Assembly (NCBI GenBank): GCA_937918955.1 | Contig: CAKZRZ010000150.1 | Location: forward strand, 1 to 35,871 | DNA length: 35,871 bases | Reading direction: 5' to 3' | DNA from: an uncultured Arenicella sp. | Lineage (GTDB): Bacteria; Pseudomonadota; Gammaproteobacteria; Arenicellales; Arenicellaceae | Shown here: positions 15,440 through 23,713 of the stretch, one piece after another | Layout of the letters: every line of letters begins with the position of its first letter | Position numbering within the stretch: the first letter of the stretch is position 1 | Position numbers and translations under genes: made by a program | Notes under the pieces: model-generated | The model's input: only the letters and a program-made list of their open reading frames with translations | Told to the model about the DNA's origin: nothing | The model's database searches: none

Positions 15440-15823
15440 ATGAATTCATGTGTTTGCCAAAGTAATAAGGCGTTCAATCAATGTTGCCAGCCTTTGCTCG
15501 AAGGTGAAAAACACGCAAGTACACCGGTTAAGCTTATGCGCTCTCGTTATAGCGCTTTTGCCCTAGGTGGCTTTGGCCACTATTTAAAAGAAACTTGGCT
15601 TCCGAGTTTGGCACACAGTCTCGATGCAGCCAGTTTGTCGCAACGAAACATCAACTGGCAAGGTTTAGAGATCGTTTCAAACTCTCAAAAAGGTGATCTC
15701 GGCGTAGTTGAATTTAAAGCCTATTTTCTGGATGAGGGCAGTCAAAAACAAGCGCACCACGAGGTGTCACAATTTCAACGTATCGGCGGCAAATGGTTCT
15801 ATGTAAATGGTAAGGTTAGCTAG
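15440..15823 (+). CDS. YchJ-family protein (UPF0225)
   Basis: The 127-residue protein has the SEC-C-like zinc motif near its N-terminus (C4, C6, C15, C16: CVCQSNKAFNQCC) followed by the YchJ core LMRSRYSAFALGGFGHYLKETW and a compact alpha/beta end WFYVNGKV. YchJ proteins are widespread in Proteobacteria and have no defined function. ATG 15440 is preferred over GTG 15434; neither has a strong ribosome site. The gene starts 14 bases after the AbiEi-like stop, so it may depend on the same transcript. Confidence 0.9.
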   Translation: MNSCVCQSNKAFNQCCQPLLEGEKHASTPVKLMRSRYSAFALGGFGHYLKETWLPSLAHSLDAASLSQRNINWQGLEIVSNSQKGDLGVVEFKAYFLDEGSQKQAHHEVSQFQRIGGKWFYVNGKVS

Positions 15824-15869
15824 CGGAGACTTAAATTCGATTGCTCAGTAAACGCCGCAAGCGTGAAGG

Positions 15870-15878
15870 TGCTATTAT
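15870..15878 (+). promoter_or_regulatory. Possible extended -10 promoter of the oxygenase gene
   Basis: TGCTATTAT fits the extended -10 form (TGnTATnnT) 40 bases before the oxygenase ATG. No good -35 box is present, which is common with extended -10 elements. Confidence 0.3.
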
Positions 15879-15918
15879 ATCTTCAGACAAACCTATATTA
15901 ACTCACCATTAAGTTCGT

Positions 15919-16845
15919 ATGAGCCGTATTCCTATCCTCGATATTCGCCGTTTTGATTCAGATTGCGAACAGTTTTTAACTGAGTTTAGAGATGCTTATC
16001 AAGAGTGGGGCTTTGCTGGAATTACGGGGCATGAGCTTGACCCGCAATTAATACAGGCGGCCTGGTCCGCCTCCGAAGGCTTTTTTGCGTTGCCCACTAA
16101 AACTAAGATTCAATATGAAGGTGCCGAGCGAGATCGCTCACGTGGATATATTCCTTTTGGTGTTGAGAAAGCCAAGGATTCGAAACATTCCGATCTTAAA
16201 GAGTTTTATCATATTGGCCATCAAGTAGACGGGTTTGAGCATTTGTCTCCCAATATTTGGCCAGCTGAGCCGATCGAATTTCAAGCAATCTTTGAAACTC
16301 TCTATGCCAAACTCGAAGGCTTAGCGCGCAGAGTTTTAATGATTTTCGCCGTGTCTTTAGAGTTGCCAGAAGACTATTTCGATTCACGTATATATGCTGG
16401 CGAAACCTTGTTGCGCGTTTTGCACTACCCGCCAATTCTCGATGCTGATATCCCGAACCTTCGCGCGGCCGAGCATGAAGATATAAACCTTATCACCTTA
16501 CTTGCTGGCTCAGAGCAAGATGGTTTAGAGGTCCTCAGCCGCCAAGGCGATTGGGTTCCAATTAACATGATCGAAGGCACTATTATTTGTAACGTTGGCG
16601 ATATGTTACAGAGATTGACCAATGCAAAATTCCCATCTACTACGCATCGAGTAGTCAACCCAAAGGGTGATGCGGCTCGCAGAAGCCGCTACTCAATTCC
16701 ATTTTTTGTTCACCCCAGTCCAGAAGTGTCGCTGAATTGTTTAGAGCAATGTGTCGACCGAAAACATCCTCAACAATTTGACAACATTAATGCCGGCGAC
16801 TATTTGGAACAACGTTTGCGAGAGATTGGTTTATTAAAAACATAG
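15919..16845 (+). CDS. 2-oxoglutarate/Fe(II)-dependent oxygenase (isopenicillin N synthase-like)
   Basis: The 308-residue non-heme iron oxygenase shows the double-stranded beta-helix iron ligands H186xD188 (AAEHEDINLITLL) and H243 (TTHRVVNP), and the co-substrate arginine R257 in RxS (RYS 257-259). The N-terminal region PILDIRRF ... WGFAGITGHEL is the usual DIOX_N start. Length is normal for the family, which includes plant-type dioxygenases, IPNS and ethylene-forming-like enzymes; the substrate cannot be read from sequence. It is followed after 32 bases by ribokinase on the same strand, so a role linked to nucleoside or sugar breakdown is possible but unproven. Confidence 0.9.
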   Translation: MSRIPILDIRRFDSDCEQFLTEFRDAYQEWGFAGITGHELDPQLIQAAWSASEGFFALPTKTKIQYEGAERDRSRGYIPFGVEKAKDSKHSDLKEFYHIGHQVDGFEHLSPNIWPAEPIEFQAIFETLYAKLEGLARRVLMIFAVSLELPEDYFDSRIYAGETLLRVLHYPPILDADIPNLRAAEHEDINLITLLAGSEQDGLEVLSRQGDWVPINMIEGTIICNVGDMLQRLTNAKFPSTTHRVVNPKGDAARRSRYSIPFFVHPSPEVSLNCLEQCVDRKHPQQFDNINAGDYLEQRLREIGLLKT

Positions 16846-16877
16846 AGCGCTCGAGTACTTAACTTCACGGAGAAATT

Positions 16878-17759
16878 ATGAAGCCACGGATATTAAATTT
16901 TGGATCAATCAATATTGATCATGTTTACCGAGTAGATCATTTCGTTCAAGCAGGAGAGACCTTGGCCAGTGATAGCATGTCAACTGTGCTGGGAGGTAAG
17001 GGCGCGAACCAGTCGGTAGCAATCGCGCGTGCAGGTGGAGACGTTAGACATATTGGCCGTCTTTCTGAGGCCGACCAATGGGTGTCCACTTATCTTGAAG
17101 CTAGTGGCGTAGACATTTCTTTGCTCGAGTCAGTAGCTGAGCCAAGCGGTCATGCGATTATTCAAGTTGACCGTAATGGAGAGAATTCAATTTTATTACA
17201 CGGCGGTGCAAATCAAGGTTTTGAAAATGCAAGCTTAGAAAGCGCGATAAGCGAATACAATTCGGGAGACTATTTGTTGTTGCAAAACGAAACCAATGCA
17301 ATCGCTCACGCCTTCGATTTGGCGGTTTCGCAAGGCTTGAAAGTGGTGTTGAACCCCGCGCCGATGAGCAACGATATATTGTCTTTACCGCTGGAAAAAT
17401 TAGATACCCTGATAGTGAATTTGGGTGAAGCTCAAGCATTAGCCTCTCAAGACGCGTTAGATCAAGTCGTCGATACGCTGGCAGCAAAGATGCCTGAAAC
17501 TCGCATAATAATTACTCTGGGAGAACGAGGCGTGGTGCTTGTCAACAATGGTGATGTTACTAAAGTAGATGCCACTACCGCTAACGTGGTTGATACCACC
17601 GCTGCAGGTGACACCTTTGTTGGTTACTTTATTGCGAGTATTGTTGATGGTTTAAAAGACCTTGAAGCCTTAGATCGAGCGTGTCGCGCGGCCGCACTTG
17701 CGGTTGAGAGCTTTGGAGCAATGCCATCAATTCCCACTTTAGATCAACTCGAAAGCTAA
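16878..17759 (+). CDS. rbsK: Ribokinase (PfkB family)
   Basis: The 293-residue PfkB sugar kinase carries the N-terminal signature GGKGANQSVA (39-48), a GSINID start and the C-terminal anion hole and base motif DTTAAGDTFVGYF typical of ribokinase. The predicted reaction is ATP-dependent 5-phosphorylation of ribose. ATG 16878 has GGAGA at the right distance. Seven bases separate it from the nucleoside hydrolase gene, so the two are certainly cotranscribed: hydrolysis frees ribose and this enzyme phosphorylates it. No ribose transporter is present. Confidence 0.9.
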   Translation: MKPRILNFGSINIDHVYRVDHFVQAGETLASDSMSTVLGGKGANQSVAIARAGGDVRHIGRLSEADQWVSTYLEASGVDISLLESVAEPSGHAIIQVDRNGENSILLHGGANQGFENASLESAISEYNSGDYLLLQNETNAIAHAFDLAVSQGLKVVLNPAPMSNDILSLPLEKLDTLIVNLGEAQALASQDALDQVVDTLAAKMPETRIIITLGERGVVLVNNGDVTKVDATTANVVDTTAAGDTFVGYFIASIVDGLKDLEALDRACRAAALAVESFGAMPSIPTLDQLES

Positions 17760-17766
17760 TATTTAA

Positions 17767-18753
17767 ATGCACAAGATTATTATTGATACCGACCCTGGTA
17801 TTGATGACGCTCAAGCGATCGCCTTTGCTATCGCACATCCTAAGATCGACTTGCTTGGGCTAAGCACCGTATTTGGCAATGCTGATATTGATAACACGAG
17901 TCGTAATGCCTTAAAACTGTTAGAAATATTCGCAAGGCCCGATATTCCGGTTGTAAAAGGTGCCAGTAAGCCGCTGGTTCAAAAACGTTTGCCCGCGCCT
18001 GATTTTGTTCATGGCGTTGACGGTTTAGGGAATCTAAACCTCGATAAACCCACAATAAATGTGGCCAATGAACGAGCCGCTGACTTTATCGTGCGTATGG
18101 CCAACGAGCAACCGGGAGAAATCACCGTGGTGGCGGTGGGGCCGTTAACGAATATCGCACTTGCGGTAGGTCAAGATCCGACCTTAGCAAGTAAGCTTAA
18201 GCAGCTTATTGTGATGGGCGGCACGGTCCAACAAGCAGGCAATGTCTCTCCACTAGCCGAAGCTAATTTTTTAGGTGACCCCCACGCTGCTGACATTGTG
18301 TGTGCTCATGATTGGCCATTGAAAATTATTGGTCTCGATGTGACTCTAGAGGTAATGTTGAGCGACGAGCACTTAGCGTGCCTGCGAGACAATGCTGGTC
18401 AAACAGGTAAGCTCATTTGGGACAGCAGTCGTTTTTATGTTGATTTTTATACCGCTGACCAAAACCAAGCCGGTGTTGAGAGTCCTGTGAGACAATGCGC
18501 AATGCACGATGCTAGTGCGGTTGTTTGTGTAGTCGAAGAGAGCGCCTTCGAGTTTATATCAGGCGGAGCACGTGTGATACCTGAAGGTATGGCGATCGGA
18601 CAGTTGGCTCTAAATCAAAAAGCAAGCAGCGGCATTGAATATGCCGTGCCACATTGGCAGAGTCGGCCTTTAGTGCAGGCGGCTATGCGAGTTGATGCTG
18701 ATCGTGTGCGAAACACATTTCTTAATACCCTGATAAATCACGCTTTGAGCTGA
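17767..18753 (+). CDS. Inosine-uridine-type nucleoside hydrolase
   Basis: The 328-residue protein has the nucleoside hydrolase calcium signature DTDPGIDDAQA (from D7; D9, D13 and D14 are the likely ligands), VVKGASKPL, HGVDGLGN, the VAVGPLTNIA strand and a C-terminal MHDASAV with H247 and D248 completing the site. It splits the N-glycosidic bond of ribonucleosides to base and ribose; base preference (inosine, uridine, pyrimidine) cannot be told. No signal peptide, so it acts in the cytoplasm on imported or recycled nucleosides. Sits between ribokinase (7 bases) and thymidine kinase (21 bases). Confidence 0.92.
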   Translation: MHKIIIDTDPGIDDAQAIAFAIAHPKIDLLGLSTVFGNADIDNTSRNALKLLEIFARPDIPVVKGASKPLVQKRLPAPDFVHGVDGLGNLNLDKPTINVANERAADFIVRMANEQPGEITVVAVGPLTNIALAVGQDPTLASKLKQLIVMGGTVQQAGNVSPLAEANFLGDPHAADIVCAHDWPLKIIGLDVTLEVMLSDEHLACLRDNAGQTGKLIWDSSRFYVDFYTADQNQAGVESPVRQCAMHDASAVVCVVEESAFEFISGGARVIPEGMAIGQLALNQKASSGIEYAVPHWQSRPLVQAAMRVDADRVRNTFLNTLINHALS

Positions 18754-18774
18754 CTTCGCATTTGAATTGTTAAT

Positions 18775-19350
18775 ATGGCCAAACTCTATTTTTATTACTC
18801 AACCATGAACGCTGGTAAGTCGACTACATTGCTGCAGTCGAGCTTTAATTACCGTGAGCGAGGAATGCATACTTTGTTGTTGACGGCGGCTTTCGATGAC
18901 CGTTATGGCAAGGGCAAGGTGAGTTCACGTATTGGCCTATCTCAAGAGGCGGATTTATTTAATGCCGATGACGACCTATTAAGACATGTGCAAAACAGCC
19001 ATGCCGAAAAAGCGATTAATTGTGTTTTAGTCGATGAGTCACAATTTTTAAGTGAAGCCCAAGTATGGCAACTCAGTGATGTGTGTGACAAGCTTGGAAT
19101 TCCTGTGCTCTGTTACGGTATTCGTACTGACTTTCAGGGGCAACTATTTCCTGGCAGCAAAGCCTTACTCGCGTGGGCCGATGAGCTCCAAGAGCTTAAA
19201 ACTATTTGTCACTGTGGCTCAAAAGCCAACATGGTTGTACGTGTTGATGAGCAGGGCAATGCACTCAAGGAAGGCTCTCAAGTCGAAATTGGTGGTAATG
19301 AGCGATATGTCTCCTTGTGTCGTCGACACTTCAAGCAAAGCTACCTCTAG
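18775..19350 (+). CDS. tdk: Thymidine kinase
   Basis: The 191-residue type II thymidine kinase phosphorylates thymidine with ATP. It has the P-loop [10 protein letters not shown] (8-17), the Walker B/catalytic VDESQFL, the YGIRTDFQG lasso-side motif and the zinc site from CHCG and the C-terminal LCRRHF. Length matches bacterial Tdk. It closes the salvage cluster with ribokinase and nucleoside hydrolase, 21 bases after the latter. Confidence 0.95.
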   Translation: MAKLYFYYSTMNAGKSTTLLQSSFNYRERGMHTLLLTAAFDDRYGKGKVSSRIGLSQEADLFNADDDLLRHVQNSHAEKAINCVLVDESQFLSEAQVWQLSDVCDKLGIPVLCYGIRTDFQGQLFPGSKALLAWADELQELKTICHCGSKANMVVRVDEQGNALKEGSQVEIGGNERYVSLCRRHFKQSYL

Positions 19351-19394
19351 AAAGCCGCCGATTTGGTTTATCATAGCTAACCCTTCTAAATAAT

Positions 19395-20009
19395 ATGTTC
19401 ATTGATTTTAAAACTCTTTCCGTTGGCCAGTGTTACGGCACTATGGTTCAGACAATTGTGCCGCGGCCTATCGCTTGGGTACTTACGGCAAATGGTGACG
19501 GGAGTCATAACTTGGCTCCATACTCGTTCTTCACGGGTATTTGCAGTGACCCTCCTTTATTGATGATTTCGGCTGGTAAAAAAGATGCCAAAGAAGAAAA
19601 AGATACTCGTTTAAATATTCGTGAGCGTAAAGATTTTGTAGTACATATTCCGAGCACTCGACACTTAGCATCGGTAAATGCTAGTGCAGCGACACTTGCG
19701 CATGGCGAATCTGAAGTTGATCTTGCTAAACTAGATCTCACCTCAATTGAGGGCTTTGAGTTACCGCGAATTGTCGATTGTGATATCGCCATTGCATGCA
19801 GCTTGTATCGTTTAGATGAGATTGGCAACACACCTCAAGCAGTAATTTATGGAGAGATCCAAAGCGTAACTATTGATGATGACATTGTTGTTCCACAAGA
19901 TAATGGTCGGCTGCATTTAGATGCGAAAAAAATGGATCCGCTATCTCGCTTAGGTGGAAGCTTTTACGGCGGATTAGGTGACATATTGGCGGCAAATCGC
20001 CCTAAGTAG
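19395..20009 (+). CDS. Flavin reductase-like FMN-binding split-barrel protein
   Basis: The 204-residue protein has the flavin reductase split-barrel pattern: VPRPIAWVLTANGDGSHNLAPYSFFTGICSDPPLLMIS, which binds FMN phosphate and isoalloxazine, followed by TRLNIRERKDFVVHI and the C-terminal DPLSRLGGSFYGGL. Members reduce flavins or use FMNH2 in small oxidoreductases; partner unknown. Lies 44 bases after tdk on the same strand and 5 bases before the IMPACT gene. Confidence 0.88.
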   Translation: MFIDFKTLSVGQCYGTMVQTIVPRPIAWVLTANGDGSHNLAPYSFFTGICSDPPLLMISAGKKDAKEEKDTRLNIRERKDFVVHIPSTRHLASVNASAATLAHGESEVDLAKLDLTSIEGFELPRIVDCDIAIACSLYRLDEIGNTPQAVIYGEIQSVTIDDDIVVPQDNGRLHLDAKKMDPLSRLGGSFYGGLGDILAANRPK

Positions 20010-20014
20010 AGCGC

Positions 20015-20386
20015 GTGCTGCAAATCGAAAATGTGGTGACCGATCGCGGGTCAAAATACGCGGTTAGTGGCGGGGTCGTGAAGCAGCCTAGCGATGTGAA
20101 AGCATTTTTGCGCAAGCTTTGTGCTAAGAAAAAGTACGCTAAGGCGACGCACAACACCTGGGCAGTGATTTACGCCGACGGAACTCAAGTGAAAAATGAC
20201 GATGGTGAGAGTGGCGCAGGCATGATCATTCTAAGAATGCTCGAGCGCGAACAGTTATTTGACCATTTGATTGTGGTGACTCGATGGTACGGTGGCGTGC
20301 ATTTAGGCGGCGATCGTTTTCGTCATGTGCAAAGCTGCGTTAATGCCTATATGGGCGCTAAAATGAAAGAGCATGATAATGGGTAA
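20015..20386 (+). CDS. IMPACT/YigZ-family protein, N-terminal domain only
   Basis: The 123-residue protein matches the UPF0029/IMPACT domain: GSKYAVSGGVV, a KKYAKATHNTWAVIY segment with the conserved histidine, DDGESGAGM (the DDGEP.GTAG equivalent) and VVTRWYGGVHLGGDRF. The bacterial YigZ protein is about 200 residues with a second C-terminal domain; that domain is missing here, as in the short IMPACT group. The start is GTG at 20015, five bases after the flavin reductase stop, so translation is probably coupled. Function in bacteria is not settled. Confidence 0.88.
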   Translation: MLQIENVVTDRGSKYAVSGGVVKQPSDVKAFLRKLCAKKKYAKATHNTWAVIYADGTQVKNDDGESGAGMIILRMLEREQLFDHLIVVTRWYGGVHLGGDRFRHVQSCVNAYMGAKMKEHDNG

Positions 20387-20537
20387 GTATTGCTGCGAAG
20401 CAGCGGTCTATAGTAAGCATGCACGACCCTATGACATGAAACAACGCACTCCTGCGGTTGTTAATGAGACCCAAATGCTTAATGAAACCTACAAGCACCT
20501 CCATACTGTCTTTTCTTTTATCTGCTAAGCTAGGTTG

Positions 20538-21308
20538 ATGTCTCACTCTGGCCCGCCTATTTTATTGTTCCGCTTAAGTCGAATTTACAGTCGACGCATT
20601 CGCAGAACCCTCCGTTACGACTTTCGGCGTGACCACCTCAAGTCAGCATTGTTATTAGCGGCGATCGCCCACATGATATTGGCCTTAGCCTTACCTGACC
20701 TACCGACCTTGAGCTTAAGTGGTTTTCAACGCCCGCCAAGTTTGACGGTGTTTCTGAAGCAAGTGGAGCAAGAAGAGCGATTTGAGCAGACTCTGAATCA
20801 ACAATTGCCTTTACCAGCAAAGATCGACACACTCGCTGATCCATCCTTAGGGTCTACCAGTGTTGAGAGCGGAGAAGACAGCCTGGTGAGCGAGGCCGTT
20901 GAACCGTCGCAAAAAGCTGAGGATGATGCGAAAAACCAGTCTTCGAACGGAGCTGAAGGAGAAGGCGATGCTAGCCCTACCATTCGCTTTGATTACGCTA
21001 CGGTGCGCTTATTTGCGCAACAAGAAGCTGCCCGATATGCGGACTTGTTTCCTAAGAAAGTCGAGCGATTCGCCCGCACGTTTAATCGCTCTAGAAACAT
21101 TCGTCGGCGAACTCAGTCAGATAGTTTTCGAGATAGACTGGGCGATCTCTACGCGCGCTCTAATTCATCAGATGGTGATATTTGTTTCAAGCAAGAGCGA
21201 CAGTATGCGGTTGATGAATTTACAACCAATACCGTGTACTTTTTTCGTTGCGACAAACAACCTCAAGGTCTAGATCTAAGCAAGACTAACGATCGTCAGA
21301 GCGGGTAG
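20538..21308 (+). CDS. Unknown single-pass membrane protein with TonB-like N-terminus
   Basis: The 256-residue product is not recognised. An N-terminal Arg-rich basic stretch (about 12-32) precedes one transmembrane helix (HLKSALLLAAIAHMILALAL), then a PxSLxVFL strand that resembles the start of TonB-like proteins. The middle is acidic and Ser/Glu-rich (about 95-148), probably a disordered periplasmic linker, and the C-terminal region (about 150-245) is basic with a Cys pair (CFKQE and FFRCDKQ). No TonB C-terminal YP motif is visible. ATG 20538 is chosen over TTG 20535. Convergent with the PDZ gene, 25 bases apart. Confidence 0.7.
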   Translation: MSHSGPPILLFRLSRIYSRRIRRTLRYDFRRDHLKSALLLAAIAHMILALALPDLPTLSLSGFQRPPSLTVFLKQVEQEERFEQTLNQQLPLPAKIDTLADPSLGSTSVESGEDSLVSEAVEPSQKAEDDAKNQSSNGAEGEGDASPTIRFDYATVRLFAQQEAARYADLFPKKVERFARTFNRSRNIRRRTQSDSFRDRLGDLYARSNSSDGDICFKQERQYAVDEFTTNTVYFFRCDKQPQGLDLSKTNDRQSG

Positions 21309-21333
21309 CAATTAGGTAGTGGTTTGTTTATCG

Positions 21334-22191
21334 CTATCGCCTGAAGCGTCCGCGGCCAGAGCTGCTAACACCAATTGGCCCACGAGGTATAGTCAGTTGA
21401 ACCGACGATCCGTCTCTTTCAACTTCGACTAAAACGCTTTCGCCAACGGTACCTTGGACGGTTAGGTTATTTATTTCATTCAAATTGAAAACCCGTTGAC
21501 CCGCATAAGACGTTATTTGATCGCCGGCTCGCAGACCCGCATTTTCGCCAGGTGATCCGCCGATGACAGAGCCAATTCTTGCCGCAGTAGGCCAGCCGTT
21601 TGCTTCGAGATAACGTTCATAGTTTTCGTCGCCGAGCTCGGCTCTAATAGGGTTTAAATTAGCAATATCAGAACCGCTTTGCTCTGAGCGAGCGCGTCGT
21701 AACTCATATTGTTGCTGCAATTGTCGTAATGACTCTTGAGATTCTAATTGCACTATTCGAGCCGCTTCTTCTTGAGCAAAACCCGCCTCGACAAGTTGGT
21801 TTGTGCGATAACCAGGTTGCTGGCGGGCTAATCGTTCGGTACGTCGTTGTTCACGAATACGTTCGAGTTCTGCTTGACGATCTTGCGCATTGCTATTGGG
21901 GGCTGCTACAGCCGCTTGAAGCTGAGCTTGCAGAGTTTGCTCTGTAGTCGATGTTTGCGATGCAGGTGCTGTAGCGCTCGACGCTCTACTTAATAGCTGT
22001 TGCTGTATTGCTTCACGGGCTTGGATTTCTTTAGATAAGTCTTCTCTCAGTTGAGCGACTTCAAGCGCTAGTGTGCTTGAAGTCGCTACAGGCGTCTGCG
22101 GCAACTTACCCATATTCATGACGCCAGCGGTTAGTGCGGAACTGGCGATAGCGCTAACGCCGATAGCGATTATTGTGACTTTAGTATCCAT
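21334..22191 (-). CDS. Membrane-anchored PDZ-domain protein with coiled coil
   Basis: The 285-residue protein has an N-terminal membrane anchor (about 4-25), a Gln/Glu/Arg-rich coiled-coil region (about 43-70 and 100-175) and one PDZ domain (about 195-275) with GSVIGGSPGENAGLRAGDQI and LVEVERDG. There is no protease domain, so it is not a DegS or RseP type; the anchor-coil-PDZ order is closer to a scaffold. GspC has a similar order, but no type II secretion genes are nearby. The tail RGRFRR is basic. Peptide partner unknown. Confidence 0.85.
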   Translation of the reverse strand: MDTKVTIIAIGVSAIASSALTAGVMNMGKLPQTPVATSSTLALEVAQLREDLSKEIQAREAIQQQLLSRASSATAPASQTSTTEQTLQAQLQAAVAAPNSNAQDRQAELERIREQRRTERLARQQPGYRTNQLVEAGFAQEEAARIVQLESQESLRQLQQQYELRRARSEQSGSDIANLNPIRAELGDENYERYLEANGWPTAARIGSVIGGSPGENAGLRAGDQITSYAGQRVFNLNEINNLTVQGTVGESVLVEVERDGSSVQLTIPRGPIGVSSSGRGRFRR

Positions 22192-22247
22192 GATCAGCTT
22201 TCAAATTAGGTTATGAGGAATCTTTAGATTGAGGCTCCCGTGTTATA

Positions 22248-22261
22248 AAACAGACCTGTTT
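22248..22261. promoter_or_regulatory. Palindrome upstream of the PDZ gene
   Basis: AAACAG-AC-CTGTTT is a perfect 6-bp-arm palindrome, 57 bases upstream of the PDZ gene start. It overlaps a minus-strand TATAAC-like -10 element, which is a plausible repressor position. Confidence 0.35.
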
Positions 22262-22288
22262 ATGCGATATTTCATCACCTAAACTTCT

Positions 22289-23548
22289 TTAGTTAAGTGT
22301 TTCTATTGCTTGATAAGCGCCAACTTTTAAATCGAAGCGCAATGGCCAGGATGAGTTATAGAGCTGGACTAGTGCAATTCCTATTAATTCTTCCTTTGGG
22401 TCTATCCAAAATTTTGTGCCTGCAAGCCCAGCCCATGATAGTTCGCCTTTGGACGATGTTGACGGCATCAATGCAGGGTTTGTCACTACGCCATAGCCCA
22501 ATGCCATACTTTGGCCCGCATGCAGATTGTGCTTACCTACGGCACGCACCTCAGGTGTCATATGATTCGAAGCCATATATTCGACTGTCTTTGGTCCAAG
22601 TATCCTTGCACCGTCGAGCTCGCCACCGTTAAGAACCATTTGCGAAAAGCGAAAGTAATCGTAAGCGCTGGATATTAAACCTCCACCGCCCATGAATAAT
22701 CCTACCTTATCGAACGAGCGAGATTGGTCGGCAGGCATCGCCATTACTTTGTTATTCTTCGCATCCCAAAACTGGTCGCTAGCGAAACGAGCCTTTTTGG
22801 CCTGAGGTAGCTCGAAGAAGGTATCGTTCATCTTGAGGGGTTCAAAGATAGTCTGAGCGAAATACTGATCGAGCGGCATACCGCTCAGTTTTTCGATAAC
22901 GGCGCCAAGCACATCCATACTAACGCTGTAATGGTAACGTTCCCCGGGTTGATAGCGCAGCGGCAGTTTGGCGACCTTGGCAATAAATTCGTCTAAATTG
23001 GCACTCTGAAATAGCTGTGCTTTTTGGTAGGCCACATCGACAGGGTTGTCAGCAACAAATCCGTAGGTCAGCCCAGCCGTATGCATAAAAAGCTGGCGCA
23101 TTAGCATTGGCGTTTCGGGTGCAACGAGCTCTCCGTCAATCAGTACTTTTTGATCAGCAAATTGTGGTAGATACTTGCTCACAGGGTCGTTCATGTGGAA
23201 TTTCCCTTGTTCATACAAGGTCATGGCTGCGACCGCCGTGATGGGTTTGGTCATTGAGTAAATTCGAAACAAGGTGTCCTGTTCCATCGGTTTAGCATTA
23301 TCAACTCCATAGTTTCCATGAGCCTTGAAGTGCACTATTTTACCTTTTCGAGCGACTAGGGTTACCAAGCCGGAGTAATGTCCGTTCTCTACATAAGCTT
23401 TGCCTAGACGGTCCAAGTGCTCGAGTCGCTCACTCGACATACCAACTTTTTCAGGCTTGCTTATCGATTGCGTCAAGCCCAATTGTGACGTGCCTAGTAG
23501 CAATAGTGAAAACGCTAGCATTTTAATTTTGGAAACGGGCTTGTGCAT
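22289..23548 (-). CDS. Exported class C beta-lactamase-like serine hydrolase
   Basis: The 419-residue protein has a signal peptide (about 1-27) and a beta-lactamase/transpeptidase-like domain with the nucleophile in S98MTK101 (SxxK), Y207SV in place of YxN, and a late GLAGTKFWIDP segment where the KTG-like strand is expected. Substrates for this broad group include esters, D-amino peptides and beta-lactams; the substituted YSV motif makes real beta-lactamase activity unlikely. Its promoter region is shared with the divergent MFS gene, so the two may handle the same compound. Confidence 0.9.
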   Translation of the reverse strand: MHKPVSKIKMLAFSLLLLGTSQLGLTQSISKPEKVGMSSERLEHLDRLGKAYVENGHYSGLVTLVARKGKIVHFKAHGNYGVDNAKPMEQDTLFRIYSMTKPITAVAAMTLYEQGKFHMNDPVSKYLPQFADQKVLIDGELVAPETPMLMRQLFMHTAGLTYGFVADNPVDVAYQKAQLFQSANLDEFIAKVAKLPLRYQPGERYHYSVSMDVLGAVIEKLSGMPLDQYFAQTIFEPLKMNDTFFELPQAKKARFASDQFWDAKNNKVMAMPADQSRSFDKVGLFMGGGGLISSAYDYFRFSQMVLNGGELDGARILGPKTVEYMASNHMTPEVRAVGKHNLHAGQSMALGYGVVTNPALMPSTSSKGELSWAGLAGTKFWIDPKEELIGIALVQLYNSSWPLRFDLKVGAYQAIETLN

Positions 23549-23618
23549 CAGTTGAGCTCCTTAGGATCTTTTAGTTTATTGCCTCGGCCGAGTTTACCGC
23601 GCGGGTGTGTTTGAAGTG

Positions 23619-23630
23619 TTAGGTGCCTAA
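23619..23630. promoter_or_regulatory. Palindrome in the divergent hydrolase/MFS promoter
   Basis: TTAGG-TG-CCTAA is a perfect 5-bp-arm palindrome; a related TTAGGTAGT follows at 23668-23676 and its inverse ACCTA at 23633-23637. The 165-bp region between the two divergent genes is short enough for one regulator to control both. Confidence 0.3.
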
Positions 23631-23713
23631 TTACCTACTCGCAAGACTTCAGTGTTAGCATGGTCATTAGGTAGTGGGCCAAAAGGGCTCGAAAATCAAA
23701 GAGCTTATACATC

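Noticed and set aside
14346-15823. Complete AbiE type IV toxin-antitoxin operon
   Set aside because: The gene after the AbiEi-like protein is YchJ, and no nucleotidyltransferase (AbiEii) is encoded on either strand nearby.
21334-22191. Type II secretion GspC
   Set aside because: Anchor, coil and PDZ look similar, but the HR domain is not seen and no other gsp genes are present.
22289-23548. True class C beta-lactamase
   Set aside because: SxxK is present but YxN reads YSV and no clear KTG triad is seen; the wider serine hydrolase family is the safer call.
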